Source: Methyloceanibacter sp. wino2 (lineage in GTDB: Bacteria; Pseudomonadota; Alphaproteobacteria; Rhizobiales; Methyloligellaceae). Taken from it: a stretch of DNA of 64,000 nucleotides. The stretch is taken from positions 248,001 to 312,000 of the forward strand of contig NZ_CP028960.1 in assembly GCF_003071365.1 (NCBI RefSeq), given 5' to 3'. The notes under the pieces are model-generated. The model worked only from the letters and a program-made list of their open reading frames with translations, was not told the DNA's origin and searched no databases. Positions within the stretch are counted from its first letter, which is position 1; every line of letters begins with the position of its first letter. The position numbers were made by a program, and so were the translations under genes. This document shows, one piece after another, positions 27,872 to 37,526 of the stretch.

Positions 27872-28165
27872 CTACGCCAGCGCGTATGCCGCCAGAACCA
27901 GAAGTGCCGAACCCGCGAACAGCCACGTCTTGTTTTCGCCGGCCCAAGCTTCAATCGCCGGCGGCACGCTGACAGTGGCCTCGCGGCAGATCGAATAGAC
28001 CGCTGCCCCCACAACCATGGCGAGGACCCACACCGGTGCGTTGGCGCCGAGCCCGCTGTGCCCAGCGTCGACAAGCATCACGTCCGCGTCTGCGGCGCCA
28101 AAATTGATGGCGCCAAACAGTGTGGCGGCGGCTGCCCCGGCAATTGCTGCGTAACGCATCAGCAT
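27872..28165 (-). CDS. Small hydrophobic membrane protein, unknown
   Basis: The 97-residue product has three hydrophobic stretches: an N-terminal signal-like region (AAIAGAAAATLFGAINFG), VWVLAMVVGAAVYSI in the middle, and WLFAGSALLVLAAYALA at the end. I recognise no family. Codon use looks coding, and it is alone between the glnA terminator and the redoxin gene. Confidence 0.6.
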   Translation of the reverse strand: MLMRYAAIAGAAAATLFGAINFGAADADVMLVDAGHSGLGANAPVWVLAMVVGAAVYSICREATVSVPPAIEAWAGENKTWLFAGSALLVLAAYALA

Positions 28166-28266
28166 GGCGCTCGAGATCCTCTAAATTCGAGACGAATTTT
28201 AGGGACCCGCAAGTAAAGAAACGGGAAAGCGATACGCTTAAGTGCTGGTTAATCGCGACGGCGGCC

Positions 28267-28821
28267 TCAGGCCGCTTTCCACTTGATCGAGCACCCGATG
28301 GAGGCGGTCTGATCCTCCGGTCCGCGGCCGGTTTCCGCGACCTTTTTCATGGCGTCGAACAGCTCCCGCCTGACGTCGGGGCCCGCAGGATCGCGGCCGC
28401 TTGCATCCAGCCTGCCGCGATATTGCAATTCGAGATCGGCGTTTAAGCCGAAAAAGTCGGGCGTGCACATCGCGTCATAGGCACGGGCGACTTCTTGGCT
28501 CTCGTCGTGGAGATACGGGAAGGCGAAGCCGTGCTGCTCTGCGAAGCGCTTCATGTTGTCGTATGAATCGTCCGGATGGGTCGTCGCGTCGTTCGAACAG
28601 ATCGCAACCGTGTTCACGCCGAGCGCTTCGAGATCGCGCGCGTCGCGAACGATGCGGTCGACCACGGCGATGACGTAGGGACAGTGATTGCAGATGAAGG
28701 CAACGAGCGTGCCCTTCGGGCCCTTGAGTTGCTCGAGCGTATGGGTCTTTCCGTCGATGCCGACCAAGGCGAAACCGGGGGCCTTCCAGCCAAAATCACA
28801 GACAGGGGGGCGTTCGGCCAT
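28267..28821 (-). CDS. Thioredoxin-fold redoxin (AhpC/TSA type)
   Basis: The 184-residue cytosolic protein has a thioredoxin fold with the redox motif CNHCPYV after LVAFI. It continues with VAICSNDATTHPDDSYDNM and FPYLHDESQEVARAYDA, typical of redoxin-domain proteins that reduce peroxides or thiols. Its natural substrate is unknown. ATG 28821 gives MAERPPVCDFGWKAPGF. It is divergent from phnD. Confidence 0.88.
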   Translation of the reverse strand: MAERPPVCDFGWKAPGFALVGIDGKTHTLEQLKGPKGTLVAFICNHCPYVIAVVDRIVRDARDLEALGVNTVAICSNDATTHPDDSYDNMKRFAEQHGFAFPYLHDESQEVARAYDAMCTPDFFGLNADLELQYRGRLDASGRDPAGPDVRRELFDAMKKVAETGRGPEDQTASIGCSIKWKAA

Positions 28822-28954
28822 GGCTCTCTCCTATTCGCAAATTTGTCACGACGGCCCATTAGCGTCAGCCATCGCGCGTGTCTATAAGTGCCGCTGCCGC
28901 GCCAAACCATTGAGCGGGCGGGGATCTGTGGACGGAAACCGAAGGACGGCTCCC

Positions 28955-29905
28955 ATGATGATGCGACTTCTCGTTTCGCTGATCCTTACGGCGGTTTTGT
29001 GCCTGCCGGCCAGTGCGGCTTTCCAGCTCGACAGCCGCTATCAGGACAACGACGGCGACCTGATCGCCGACATTCCGGCCGATCCCGCGGACCAGGTCGA
29101 TCCCTCGACGCTGATTTTCGCCTACACGCCGGTAGAGGATCCGGCCGTCTACGTGGACGTGTGGCAAGAGTTCCTCGACCATTTGTCCGAGGTCACCGGC
29201 AAGCCCGTGCAGTTCTTTCCGGTGCAATCCAACGCGGCGCAGATCGAAGCCATGCGGGCCGGGCGCCTGCATGTGGCCGGGGTCAACACCGGCTCCAATC
29301 CGCTTGCGGTGGCCTGCGCCGGCTTCCGCCCCTTCACCATGATGGCGAGCGACGACGGCACCTACGGATATGAGATGGAGATCATCACCTATCCAGGTTC
29401 GGGCATCGAGAAACCCGAGGACCTGAAGGGGCGCGTGCTCGCCTTCACCGCCGAGACGTCCAACTCCGGCTTCAAGGCGCCCTCGGCGCTGCTGAAGTCC
29501 GAATTCGGCTTGGAGCGGGACAAGGACTTCACGCCCCGCTTCTCCGGCGCGCACGACAACTCGATCCTGGGCGTGGCCCACAAGGACTACGACGCGGCCG
29601 CGGTGGCGAACTCGGTCAAGGCCCGGATGATCGACCGCGGCCTCGTCACGGAAGACCAGCTCAAGACCATCTACACCTCGCAGACCTTCCCCACGACCGG
29701 TTTCGGCGTGGCCTACGATCTTACGCCGGAGCTTCAGGACAAGATCAAAGAAGCCTTCTTCTCGTTCGATTGGAGCGGCACCAAGCTGCTGGAAGAGTTC
29801 TCCAAATCCGGAGACACCAAGTTCATCCCGATCACGTTCAAGGACGACTGGGCCGTCATCCGCCAGATCGACGAAGCCAACGGCGTCGCCTATTCCTGCA
29901 ACTAG
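28955..29905 (+). CDS. phnD: Phosphonate/phosphite-type ABC transporter substrate-binding protein
   Basis: The 316-residue PhnD-family protein has a signal peptide ([18 protein letters not shown]). Family segments include [33 protein letters not shown] and [26 protein letters not shown] lies eight bases ahead of ATG 28955, which decides the start. An upstream extension in the same frame overlaps the redoxin gene and is not credible. It is followed by phnC-phnE-phnE. Confidence 0.92.
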   Translation: MMMRLLVSLILTAVLCLPASAAFQLDSRYQDNDGDLIADIPADPADQVDPSTLIFAYTPVEDPAVYVDVWQEFLDHLSEVTGKPVQFFPVQSNAAQIEAMRAGRLHVAGVNTGSNPLAVACAGFRPFTMMASDDGTYGYEMEIITYPGSGIEKPEDLKGRVLAFTAETSNSGFKAPSALLKSEFGLERDKDFTPRFSGAHDNSILGVAHKDYDAAAVANSVKARMIDRGLVTEDQLKTIYTSQTFPTTGFGVAYDLTPELQDKIKEAFFSFDWSGTKLLEEFSKSGDTKFIPITFKDDWAVIRQIDEANGVAYSCN

Positions 29906-29964
29906 ATCTGGCCGTCACGAGAGGCCGGGAAGCGTCTTTGCGCCGCTCCCGCCTTTCTCATACG

Positions 29965-30840
29965 ATGCCGCGACCCACGGCCGGACAGGCCTCGCCCGGA
30001 TACGACATGCTGCGCGTTTCCTCACTTTCAAAACGGTACAAGGGCGGCGATGAGGCGCTACGCGGCGTCTCATTCGAGGTCCCGGCAGGCCAGGTCGTCG
30101 CCCTGATTGGACCGTCGGGCTCCGGCAAGTCCACGCTCATCCGCTGCATCAACCGGCTCGTAAAACCGAGCGGTGGCACCGTCGAACTGAAGGGCACTGA
30201 AATCACCCGTCTCGGTGGCCGGGGCCTGCGCCGCGCCAGGCGGCTCATGGGGATGATCTTCCAGGAATACGCGCTCGTGGAGCGGCTGACCGTGATGGAG
30301 AACGTCCTGTCCGGGCGCCTCGGCTACGTGTCCTTCTGGCGCTCGTTCCTGCGGCGATTTCCGCAAAGTGACTTGGACAAGGCCTTCGCCCTGCTCGACC
30401 GCGTGGGGCTCGCCGAACATGTCGACAAGCGGGCAAGCGACATGTCCGGCGGTCAGCGGCAGCGCGTGGGCATCGCCCGGGCGCTCGAGCAGGACCCGGC
30501 ATTGCTTTTGGTAGACGAACCGACCGCCTCGCTCGACCCCAAGACGGCCCGCCAGATCATGCGCCTCATCTGCGAGGTCTGCCGCGAGCGCGGCCTGCCG
30601 GCGATCATCAGCATGCACGACGTGCCGCTCGCCAAGATGTTCGCCGACCGTGTCATCGGTCTGCGCGCGGGCGAGATCGTGTTCGATGGCCTCCCCGCAA
30701 AACTGGATCGCGCGGTGCTCACCGACATCTACGGTGAAGAAGACTGGACGCAGATCCACACCGACGACGAAGCGGCGGAGACACCGGAGGCGCAGGAAGA
30801 CCGGCGCGCCAGCGAAGAACGCATGGCCGGTCTCACATGA
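29965..30840 (+). CDS. phnC: Phosphonate-type ABC transporter ATP-binding protein
   Basis: The protein of about 291 residues contains Walker A (GPSGSGKST), the Q-loop ([20 protein letters not shown]), the ABC signature [15 protein letters not shown] and Walker B ([14 protein letters not shown]). ATG 29965 or ATG 30007 ([14 protein letters not shown]) may be the start. The stop overlaps phnE by four bases (ATGA). PhnC energises import with PhnD and the two PhnE subunits. Confidence 0.93.
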   Translation: MPRPTAGQASPGYDMLRVSSLSKRYKGGDEALRGVSFEVPAGQVVALIGPSGSGKSTLIRCINRLVKPSGGTVELKGTEITRLGGRGLRRARRLMGMIFQEYALVERLTVMENVLSGRLGYVSFWRSFLRRFPQSDLDKAFALLDRVGLAEHVDKRASDMSGGQRQRVGIARALEQDPALLLVDEPTASLDPKTARQIMRLICEVCRERGLPAIISMHDVPLAKMFADRVIGLRAGEIVFDGLPAKLDRAVLTDIYGEEDWTQIHTDDEAAETPEAQEDRRASEERMAGLT

Positions 30841-31640
30841 GGCCCGCCGCGCCGTCCATCAGCTGGTCCCGCCCACCGCTCATCCGGAATGCATGGCTCC
30901 GCTGGGGTCTCTATGTCGGCGCGGCGCTGTATCTGATTGCCGCTCTATCGACGCTCGACATCAATTGGCAGCGCGTGCTGGACGGCGTCAGTAACGGCTG
31001 GCGCGTCCTCGAGGGCTTCTTCACCCCCGATTTCACGTCGCGCTCGCGCGACATCTGGCAAGGTATGGTGGAGAGCCTGACCATGACCGTGACGTCCACC
31101 GTGGTCGGCTGCCTCATCTCCATTCCCATCGGGCTTGGCGCCGCACGCAATATCGCGCCCCTGCCCGTCTATGCCGTCTGCCGGTCCATCATCGCGCTCT
31201 CGCGCGCCTTCCAGGAAATCATCATCGCCATCCTGTTCGTCGCCATGTTCGGCTTCGGACCCTTCGCCGGATTCCTCACCCTGTCGTTCGCCACGATCGG
31301 TTTCATGGCCAAGCTCCTCGCCGAAGACATCGAGGATATCCAGGAGGCACAGGCCGAAGCCATCCGCGCGACCGGCGCATCGTGGTGGCAGGTCGTCAAT
31401 TACGGCATTCAGCCCCAGGTCATGCCGCGCCTGATCGGCCTGTCGCTCTACCGGCTCGACATCAATTTCCGTGAGAGCGCGGTGATCGGCATTGTCGGCG
31501 CGGGCGGCATCGGCGCCACGCTCAACACGGCCATGTCGCGCTACGACTACGACACCGCCGGCGCGATCCTCCTCATGATCATCGCCGTGGTACTCGTGGC
31601 CGAGTACGCGTCCAGCCATTTGCGTAAATGGGTGCAGTGA
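30837..31640 (+). CDS. phnE: Phosphonate-type ABC transporter permease 1
   Basis: The 267-residue permease has about six membrane spans and the EAA-like loop [40 protein letters not shown] is characteristic of PhnE. ATG 30837 overlaps the phnC stop, and TGA 31638-31640 overlaps the next start. Confidence 0.93.
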   Translation: MRPAAPSISWSRPPLIRNAWLRWGLYVGAALYLIAALSTLDINWQRVLDGVSNGWRVLEGFFTPDFTSRSRDIWQGMVESLTMTVTSTVVGCLISIPIGLGAARNIAPLPVYAVCRSIIALSRAFQEIIIAILFVAMFGFGPFAGFLTLSFATIGFMAKLLAEDIEDIQEAQAEAIRATGASWWQVVNYGIQPQVMPRLIGLSLYRLDINFRESAVIGIVGAGGIGATLNTAMSRYDYDTAGAILLMIIAVVLVAEYASSHLRKWVQ

Positions 31641-32455
31641 TGCCGGTGACGACGCAAAACGGCCAACTCTTGTGGCAGCGCCGCACGCCCCTCACCCAAT
31701 GGGCCATCTGGTTCGGCTGGCTCGCGCTGGCCGTTCTGTTCGTCCTCAGCTGGCAGATCATGAACAAGAACACGATCTGGCTGTTCGTCGAGGATGCACC
31801 GCGACAAGCCGCCGATCTGTTGTCGCGCGCCTGGCCGCCCCGCTGGTCCTATCTCGAGCGCCTCTGGGGGCCTCTCTGGGACACGATCAATATCGCAACG
31901 CTCGGCACCGGGCTCGGGATCGTACTGGCGACGCCGGTTGCCTTTCTCGCTGCCCGTAACACGACACCGAGCGCGGCTCTGCTCCGTCCGCTCGCGCTGC
32001 TGATCATCGTCGCGTCGCGCTCCATCAATTCGCTGATCTGGGCGCTGCTGCTGGTTGCCATCATCGGACCGGGTCTGCTGGCCGGCATCATCGCCATTGC
32101 CCTGCGGTCGATCGGCTTTATCGGCAAGCTGCTCTACGAAGCTATCGAGGAGATCGACGAGACCCAGGTCGAGGCCGTGCGCGCGACCGGCGCCTCGGGC
32201 TGGCAAATCATGGACTATGCCGTGTGGCCCCAGATCGCACCGGCCTTCGCGGGCATCTCCGTGTTCCGCTGGGACATCAATATCCGCGAATCCACGATCC
32301 TCGGGCTTGTGGGCGCGGGCGGCATCGGGCTGCAGCTACAATCGTCCCTGGCGCGCCTCGCCTGGGCCGAGGTCACCGTCATCTTCATCGTTATTCTGGC
32401 CACGGTCGCCGTGTCGGAATGGGTCTCGGCGAAGGTTCGCGCCGCGATCATCTGA
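31640..32455 (+). CDS. phnE: Phosphonate-type ABC transporter permease 2
   Basis: The second PhnE paralogue has about 271 residues from ATG 31640, overlapping the previous stop as TGATG. It repeats the permease features: VASRSINSLIWALLLVAII and the loop EAVRATGASGWQIMDYAVWPQ. Two different PhnE genes are usual where the transporter works as a heterodimer. Confidence 0.93.
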   Translation: MPVTTQNGQLLWQRRTPLTQWAIWFGWLALAVLFVLSWQIMNKNTIWLFVEDAPRQAADLLSRAWPPRWSYLERLWGPLWDTINIATLGTGLGIVLATPVAFLAARNTTPSAALLRPLALLIIVASRSINSLIWALLLVAIIGPGLLAGIIAIALRSIGFIGKLLYEAIEEIDETQVEAVRATGASGWQIMDYAVWPQIAPAFAGISVFRWDINIRESTILGLVGAGGIGLQLQSSLARLAWAEVTVIFIVILATVAVSEWVSAKVRAAII

Positions 32456-32461
32456 CTACGG

Positions 32462-32477
32462 ACAGTTGAAAAACTGT
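32462..32477. repeat. Inverted repeat upstream of phoX
   Basis: ACAGTT-GAAA-AACTGT, just after phnE2 and 55 bases before phoX, is a perfect 6-bp dyad. It may be an operator. It is not a good match to the direct-repeat PHO box. Confidence 0.35.
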
Positions 32478-32532
32478 AACACTGCGCGCGCAAGATGTTG
32501 CCCGCTGAGATGAACAAGTTTGAGGGCCAACG

Positions 32533-34557
32533 ATGTCCGACCCCCACACCTACCCCACACGCGCTGCCGCGATGGAAGCGGCCGATGACGAGCCGCTGAG
32601 TCCGGTGGCGGGCGACACCATCGGCGACGTCATAGCCCGGCGATACAGTAGACGCGACATCATGAAAGGCGCGCTCGGCGTCACCGCCGCGACCGCGCTG
32701 TTCGGGCCTGCCGCCCTTGCCGCATCAAAAGCGGAAGCGGCCAGCGTGGGAGATCGCTTCAGCTTCGATGAAGTGGCGGCCGGCGCCAACGAGTATCATC
32801 ATGTGGCGGAAGGGTATGATGCCAAAGTCTTGCTGAGCTGGGGCGATCCGGTCTGCGCCGACGTGCAAGACAAGCCGTTCGACCCTCGAACCCTCACCGC
32901 CGAAGAGCAGGAATACCGGTTCGGCTACAACAACGACTACATCGCTTATTTCCCGATCGACGGCAGCAGCGAGCACGGCTTGCTCTGCATCAATCACGAA
33001 TACACGAACGAAGAGCTGATGTTCCCCGGGCTAGGGCGAGATCAGAGCGACAGCAACTTTCGGGAGACGACGAAGGAGATCGCAAATATCGAGATGGCCG
33101 CCGTCGGCGTCACCGTGGTCGAGGTTAGGAAGGTGAACGACAAGTGGGAAGTCGTGCACGGAGACAGGAACCGCCGCATTACTCTCAACACGGAAATGAC
33201 CATTGACGGTGACGCCGCGGGCACCGCGCGTATGAAGACCCGTGAGGACAGCACGGGCAAGAGAGTCTTCGGTACGTTTAGCAACTGCGCCGGCGGCAAG
33301 ACACCGTGGGGCACCTACCTAACCGCCGAGGAGAACATTCACGGCGGCTTCTGGACCGAGGAGCTCGACGCCAACTTCAAGCCAGACGTTGATCACGACG
33401 GCAAGTACAAAGCCAGCTACAAGCGCTACCGCATCCCCACGCGGTGGCAGAGCTGGGGCAAATACCACAAGCGCTTCAATTTCGATGAGGAAGAGAACGA
33501 GCCCAACCGCTTCGGCTGGATCGTTGAGATCGACCCCGAAGAGAGGGAATCTGTGCCCGTGAAGCACACGGCACTTGGCCGCTTTTTCCATGAAGGGGCC
33601 GAGACGACACTGAGCAATGACGGGCGGGCCGTCGTCTTCAGCGGCGACGACGCACAAAACGAGTATGTCTATCGCTTCGTGAGCCGGGATCACTACATCA
33701 AGGGCAACAAAGCCCACAACGCGACGCTCTTGGAGCATGGAACGCTCTCAGTCGCGCAGTTCAGCTCCGAGGGGACGGGCAAGTGGATTCCGCTCAAATA
33801 CGGTGAGGGCAAGCTGGCCAAAGCGTGCTCCGCGGGCAAGTTCGAGAACCAGGCCGACGTGCTGATCGATGCACGCCTTGCCGCCGACGAGGTGGGCGCC
33901 ACGAAGATGGACCGGCCCGAGGACGTTCAGCCGAACGAAGAAACGCGCCGTGTCTATGTGATGCTCACCAACAACACAAAGCGCAATGCCGGTACAGTCG
34001 ACGCGGCAAACCCGCGCCCTAACAACAAGTTCGGGCACATCATCGAGATGATCCCCGATGGTGGCGATTTCGGTGCCGATACCTTTACGTGGAACATCCT
34101 GGTACGCTGTGGTGATCCCACAAAGATGGAGCTCGGAGCATATTGGAACGCGGCGACGACCGAGGACAGCTGGTTCGTCTCTCCCGACAATGCGACCGTG
34201 GACCCCGAGGGCCGTCTGTGGATTGCGACCGACCAGGGCAAGTATTGGCAGCAAACAGGTCGAGCCGACGGGCTCTTTGCGCTGGAGACCGAGGGCATTC
34301 GCCGGGGCACGCCGCGCATGTTCTTCCGGGTTCCTATGGGTGCGGAACTCTGCGGCCCCTGCTTCACACCAGACGGCAAAACGCTGTTCTTATCGGTGCA
34401 GCATCCCGGCGCCGACGGCGTCGACGGCTATGCGAATTTCAAGGGTCCATCTGTCTTTGAGAACCCCGCGACGCGCTGGCCGGACTTCGATCCCAAGATG
34501 CCGCCGAGGCCCTCGGTGATGGTCATCACCCACCCGGATGGCAAGGAGATCGGCTGA
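32533..34557 (+). CDS. phoX: PhoX-family alkaline phosphatase, Tat-exported
   Basis: The 674-residue PhoX (DUF839) protein releases phosphate from organic esters in the periplasm. A Tat-type signal with RRYSRRDIMKGALG precedes a hydrophobic stretch (VTAATALFGPAALAAS). PhoX core segments include TWGTYLTAEE-like GTYLTAEENIHGGFW and GELCGP-like AELCGPCFTPDGKTLFLSVQ. It follows the phnDCEE genes by 77 bases in the same direction, which suggests a shared phosphorus-starvation role. Confidence 0.93.
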   Translation: MSDPHTYPTRAAAMEAADDEPLSPVAGDTIGDVIARRYSRRDIMKGALGVTAATALFGPAALAASKAEAASVGDRFSFDEVAAGANEYHHVAEGYDAKVLLSWGDPVCADVQDKPFDPRTLTAEEQEYRFGYNNDYIAYFPIDGSSEHGLLCINHEYTNEELMFPGLGRDQSDSNFRETTKEIANIEMAAVGVTVVEVRKVNDKWEVVHGDRNRRITLNTEMTIDGDAAGTARMKTREDSTGKRVFGTFSNCAGGKTPWGTYLTAEENIHGGFWTEELDANFKPDVDHDGKYKASYKRYRIPTRWQSWGKYHKRFNFDEEENEPNRFGWIVEIDPEERESVPVKHTALGRFFHEGAETTLSNDGRAVVFSGDDAQNEYVYRFVSRDHYIKGNKAHNATLLEHGTLSVAQFSSEGTGKWIPLKYGEGKLAKACSAGKFENQADVLIDARLAADEVGATKMDRPEDVQPNEETRRVYVMLTNNTKRNAGTVDAANPRPNNKFGHIIEMIPDGGDFGADTFTWNILVRCGDPTKMELGAYWNAATTEDSWFVSPDNATVDPEGRLWIATDQGKYWQQTGRADGLFALETEGIRRGTPRMFFRVPMGAELCGPCFTPDGKTLFLSVQHPGADGVDGYANFKGPSVFENPATRWPDFDPKMPPRPSVMVITHPDGKEIG

Positions 34558-34695
34558 AGCCTTTGGCTGATCCGTCCCCTTCCCGCGGGCCTTGAAAATG
34601 ACGGGTCTCCGTGCGAGCTAGAATCGCGTTCCAAACGTCACTGATTCTCTGTTTTTCGAGGGTGCCGGCGCGCCCCGGCCAGGAGGACTCCACCG

Positions 34696-36762
34696 ATCGC
34701 CCCGAGACGAAAATCCTCAGCCGCGAACGACCTGTTCGACGCCCCCGCGCCGACGCCTACCCGCGCCAAGCCCGCGCCACAAAAGACGCCAGCGAAGCCG
34801 AGTGCGAAGGCCAGCGGTGCGGAGGCCGGGTATACAGCTGCGGATATCGAGGTCCTCGAAGGTCTCGAGCCCGTCCGCAAGCGTCCGGGCATGTATATCG
34901 GCGGGACCGACGAGAAGGCGATGCACCACCTCTTCGCCGAGGTGCTGGACAACGCCATGGACGAAGCGGTCGCGGGCCATGCCAGCCGGATCGAAGTGTC
35001 GCTCGACAAGGACGGCACGCTGACGGTCAACGACAATGGCCGCGGCATACCGGTGGATCCCCATCCCAAGTTTAAGAACAAGTCCGCGCTCGAAGTCATC
35101 ATGACGACGCTGCATGCGGGCGGAAAATTTGACTCCAAGGTCTACGCCACCAGCGGCGGTCTGCACGGCGTCGGCGTGTCGGTGGCCAACGCGCTGTCCG
35201 AAACGCTCGAGGTCGAGGTTGCCCGCAGCCAGGAGCTTTACCGGCAGACCTACACGCGTGGGCTCCCCGACGGTCCGCTGGAAGACCTCGGACCCATCAA
35301 GAATCGGCGCGGTACCAGGATACGCTTCCGACCCGACCCGCAGATTTTCGGCAAGGGCGCTGCCTTCAAGCCGGTACGTCTGTTCCGCATGGCGCGCTCC
35401 AAGGCGTATCTCTTCCGGGGCGTCGAAATCCGCTGGTCGTGCGACAAATCCCTGATTTCCGCCGGCAGCGACGTTCCCGAGAAGGCCGATCTACACTTCC
35501 CGGGCGGGCTCAAGGACTTCCTCGCCGACAGCATCAACGGCCAGACCACCGTGACCAACGACATCTTCGCCGGCCGGGTGGAGCGGGCGGAAGGCCACGG
35601 CTCGGTGGAATGGGCGATCTCCTGGGTCGCGAGCGCGGACGGGTTCATAAGTTCCTACTGCAACACGGTCCCGACGCCCGACGGCGGCACGCATGAGGCG
35701 GGCCTGCGCGCCGCCCTGACCAAGGGCCTCCGCGCCTACGGCGAGCTGACCGGCGTCAAGCGCGTGTCCCAGGTGACGGGCGACGACGTGCTCGGCACGG
35801 CCGCGGCCATGCTCTCGGTCTTCATTCGCGAACCCGAGTTCCAGGGGCAGACCAAGGACCGCCTGGCCACCCAGGAAGCCGCCAGAATCGTCGAAAACGC
35901 CGTGCGCGATGCCTTCGATCACTGGCTCACCGGGCATCCCAATCAAGCCGGAAAGCTTCTGGACTGGGTGGTGGATCGTTCCGAGGAACGTCTTCGCCGC
36001 CGCAAAGAGAAGGAAGTCAGCCGGCAGACCGCAACGCGGCGCCTGCGGCTCCCGGGCAAGCTCGCCGATTGTTCATCGACGGGATCTGACGGCACGGAGA
36101 TATTCATCGTCGAGGGCGACTCCGCCGGGGGCTCCGCCAAACAGGCCCGTAACCGGGCCACGCAGGCCGTACTGCCGTTGCGCGGAAAGATCCTGAATGT
36201 CGCCAGCGCGAGTTCATCGAAGCTCGCCGACAACCAGCTCCTTAGCGATCTCATCCAGGCGCTTGGTTGCGGGACTCGAACCCGGTATCGGGAGGAGGAT
36301 CTGCGGTACGACAAGGTTGTCGTCATGACTGATGCGGATGTGGACGGCGCCCACATTGCCTCGCTCCTCATCACCTTCTTCTATCAAGAGATGAAGGGGC
36401 TGATCGAAAACGGTCACCTCTATCTCGCCGTGCCGCCGCTCTACCGGCTGAGCCAGGGCGCCAAGACGGCCTATGCGCGTGACGAGGCGCACAAGGATGT
36501 GCTGATGAAGGAGATGTTCAACGGCCGCGGCAAGGTGGATGTGAGTCGTTTCAAGGGCTTGGGTGAAATGCTTCCCAAGCAACTGAAGGAGACGACCATG
36601 GACCCGGCCTCGCGCACGCTGTTGCGGGTCGAGATCGACGACGAGGATCGTCCGGGCACGACCAAGACCGTCGATCAGCTCATGGGGAACAAGCCCGAGG
36701 CCCGCTTCAAATTCATCCAGGAACGGGCCGCGTTCGCCGAAGCCGAAGATCTCGATATCTAA
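34696..36762 (+). CDS. parE: DNA topoisomerase IV subunit B, apparent ATC start
   Basis: ParE supplies the ATPase of topoisomerase IV for chromosome decatenation. GHKL motifs are clear: EVLDNAMDEAVAG, DNGRGIPVD and GGLHGVGVSVANALS. TOPRIM signatures follow (EIFIVEGDSAGGSAKQ, MTDADVDGAHIASLL). In this frame no ATG, GTG or TTG exists between the upstream TGA and codon ATG 34891, which would cut off the conserved ADIEVLEGLEPVRKRPG. AGGAGG (34681-34686) stands nine bases ahead of ATC 34696, which begins an N-terminus (I/M-APRRKSSAANDLFDAP) like other alphaproteobacterial ParE. Expected length is 688 residues. Confidence 0.9.
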   Translation: MAPRRKSSAANDLFDAPAPTPTRAKPAPQKTPAKPSAKASGAEAGYTAADIEVLEGLEPVRKRPGMYIGGTDEKAMHHLFAEVLDNAMDEAVAGHASRIEVSLDKDGTLTVNDNGRGIPVDPHPKFKNKSALEVIMTTLHAGGKFDSKVYATSGGLHGVGVSVANALSETLEVEVARSQELYRQTYTRGLPDGPLEDLGPIKNRRGTRIRFRPDPQIFGKGAAFKPVRLFRMARSKAYLFRGVEIRWSCDKSLISAGSDVPEKADLHFPGGLKDFLADSINGQTTVTNDIFAGRVERAEGHGSVEWAISWVASADGFISSYCNTVPTPDGGTHEAGLRAALTKGLRAYGELTGVKRVSQVTGDDVLGTAAAMLSVFIREPEFQGQTKDRLATQEAARIVENAVRDAFDHWLTGHPNQAGKLLDWVVDRSEERLRRRKEKEVSRQTATRRLRLPGKLADCSSTGSDGTEIFIVEGDSAGGSAKQARNRATQAVLPLRGKILNVASASSSKLADNQLLSDLIQALGCGTRTRYREEDLRYDKVVVMTDADVDGAHIASLLITFFYQEMKGLIENGHLYLAVPPLYRLSQGAKTAYARDEAHKDVLMKEMFNGRGKVDVSRFKGLGEMLPKQLKETTMDPASRTLLRVEIDDEDRPGTTKTVDQLMGNKPEARFKFIQERAAFAEAEDLDI

Positions 36763-36807
36763 GACCTAGACATCTGGCGCGACCTGCCGTGGGAGCGAGC
36801 CGGAGCC

Positions 36808-37281
36808 TCAGAGCCAGCGCGGGACCTGGTTCATGTAGCTGCGATAGGCGTCGCCGAATTTCCAGCTGAGATAGTCTTCTTCGCGCTTCACCACACCTAG
36901 GTGGAGGACGATCGCCGTCGGGACGAGCAGAAGCAGCATCCAGATACTGGTGAGCACCAGGCACAGGCCGAAATAGATCAGGATCAGACCGATATAGATG
37001 GGGTTCCGGGTAACCTTGTAGGCGCCCTCTTTGACGAGCACCGTCGACGGCTCACCCGGAACCACGCTCGTCCCCGCCTTGCGGAACCGCCGGGCCGGAA
37101 AGACGGCAAGTACAAAGCCCACCACCACAAAGACCAAGCCGACCGTGAGCCCCAGGCCGTTCGGCTGCGCAAGGCCAGGGCCGATCGGGAACCAGAGCGT
37201 CAGGACGTAGCCAAGCAAAAGAGCGCCGAGAAATAGGATCGGCGGCTTGATGGCAACGTCGGCGTAGTCTTTCGTCCTCAT
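36808..37281 (-). CDS. Isoprenylcysteine/phospholipid methyltransferase-like membrane protein
   Basis: The 157-residue integral membrane protein has four hydrophobic segments and the family motif VTRNPIYIGLILIYFG, with a C-terminal EEDYLSWKFGDAYRSYM. This is the ICMT/PEMT-like group, often methyltransferases or related reductases. The substrate is unknown. It converges on parE with a 45-base gap. Confidence 0.88.
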   Translation of the reverse strand: MRTKDYADVAIKPPILFLGALLLGYVLTLWFPIGPGLAQPNGLGLTVGLVFVVVGFVLAVFPARRFRKAGTSVVPGEPSTVLVKEGAYKVTRNPIYIGLILIYFGLCLVLTSIWMLLLLVPTAIVLHLGVVKREEDYLSWKFGDAYRSYMNQVPRWL

Positions 37282-37526
37282 CGACTTCTCTATCCTGTTG
37301 AAACCGCAAGGCGCGGCCCGATGTTCTTAACGCTCGGAACAACTGCGAACTTTTGCCCCTTGCGCGTTTCGCCAATGCCGCCTATGTCATTCTCAAGCTA
37401 TCCACGGTCATGTGGCCGTAATGATCGGGTGCTGTGTTGAGTGCGCCCGGCGAATCGTAACAGCTAATCTTTGTAGCGATAGAACAAGACGCAAGGCCAG
37501 AGCCAGCGTCGCATTTTTGCTAACTC

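Noticed and set aside
32462-32477. The dyad before phoX as a PHO box
   Set aside because: PHO boxes are direct repeats of CTGTCAT-like units with an 11-base period. This is an inverted repeat.
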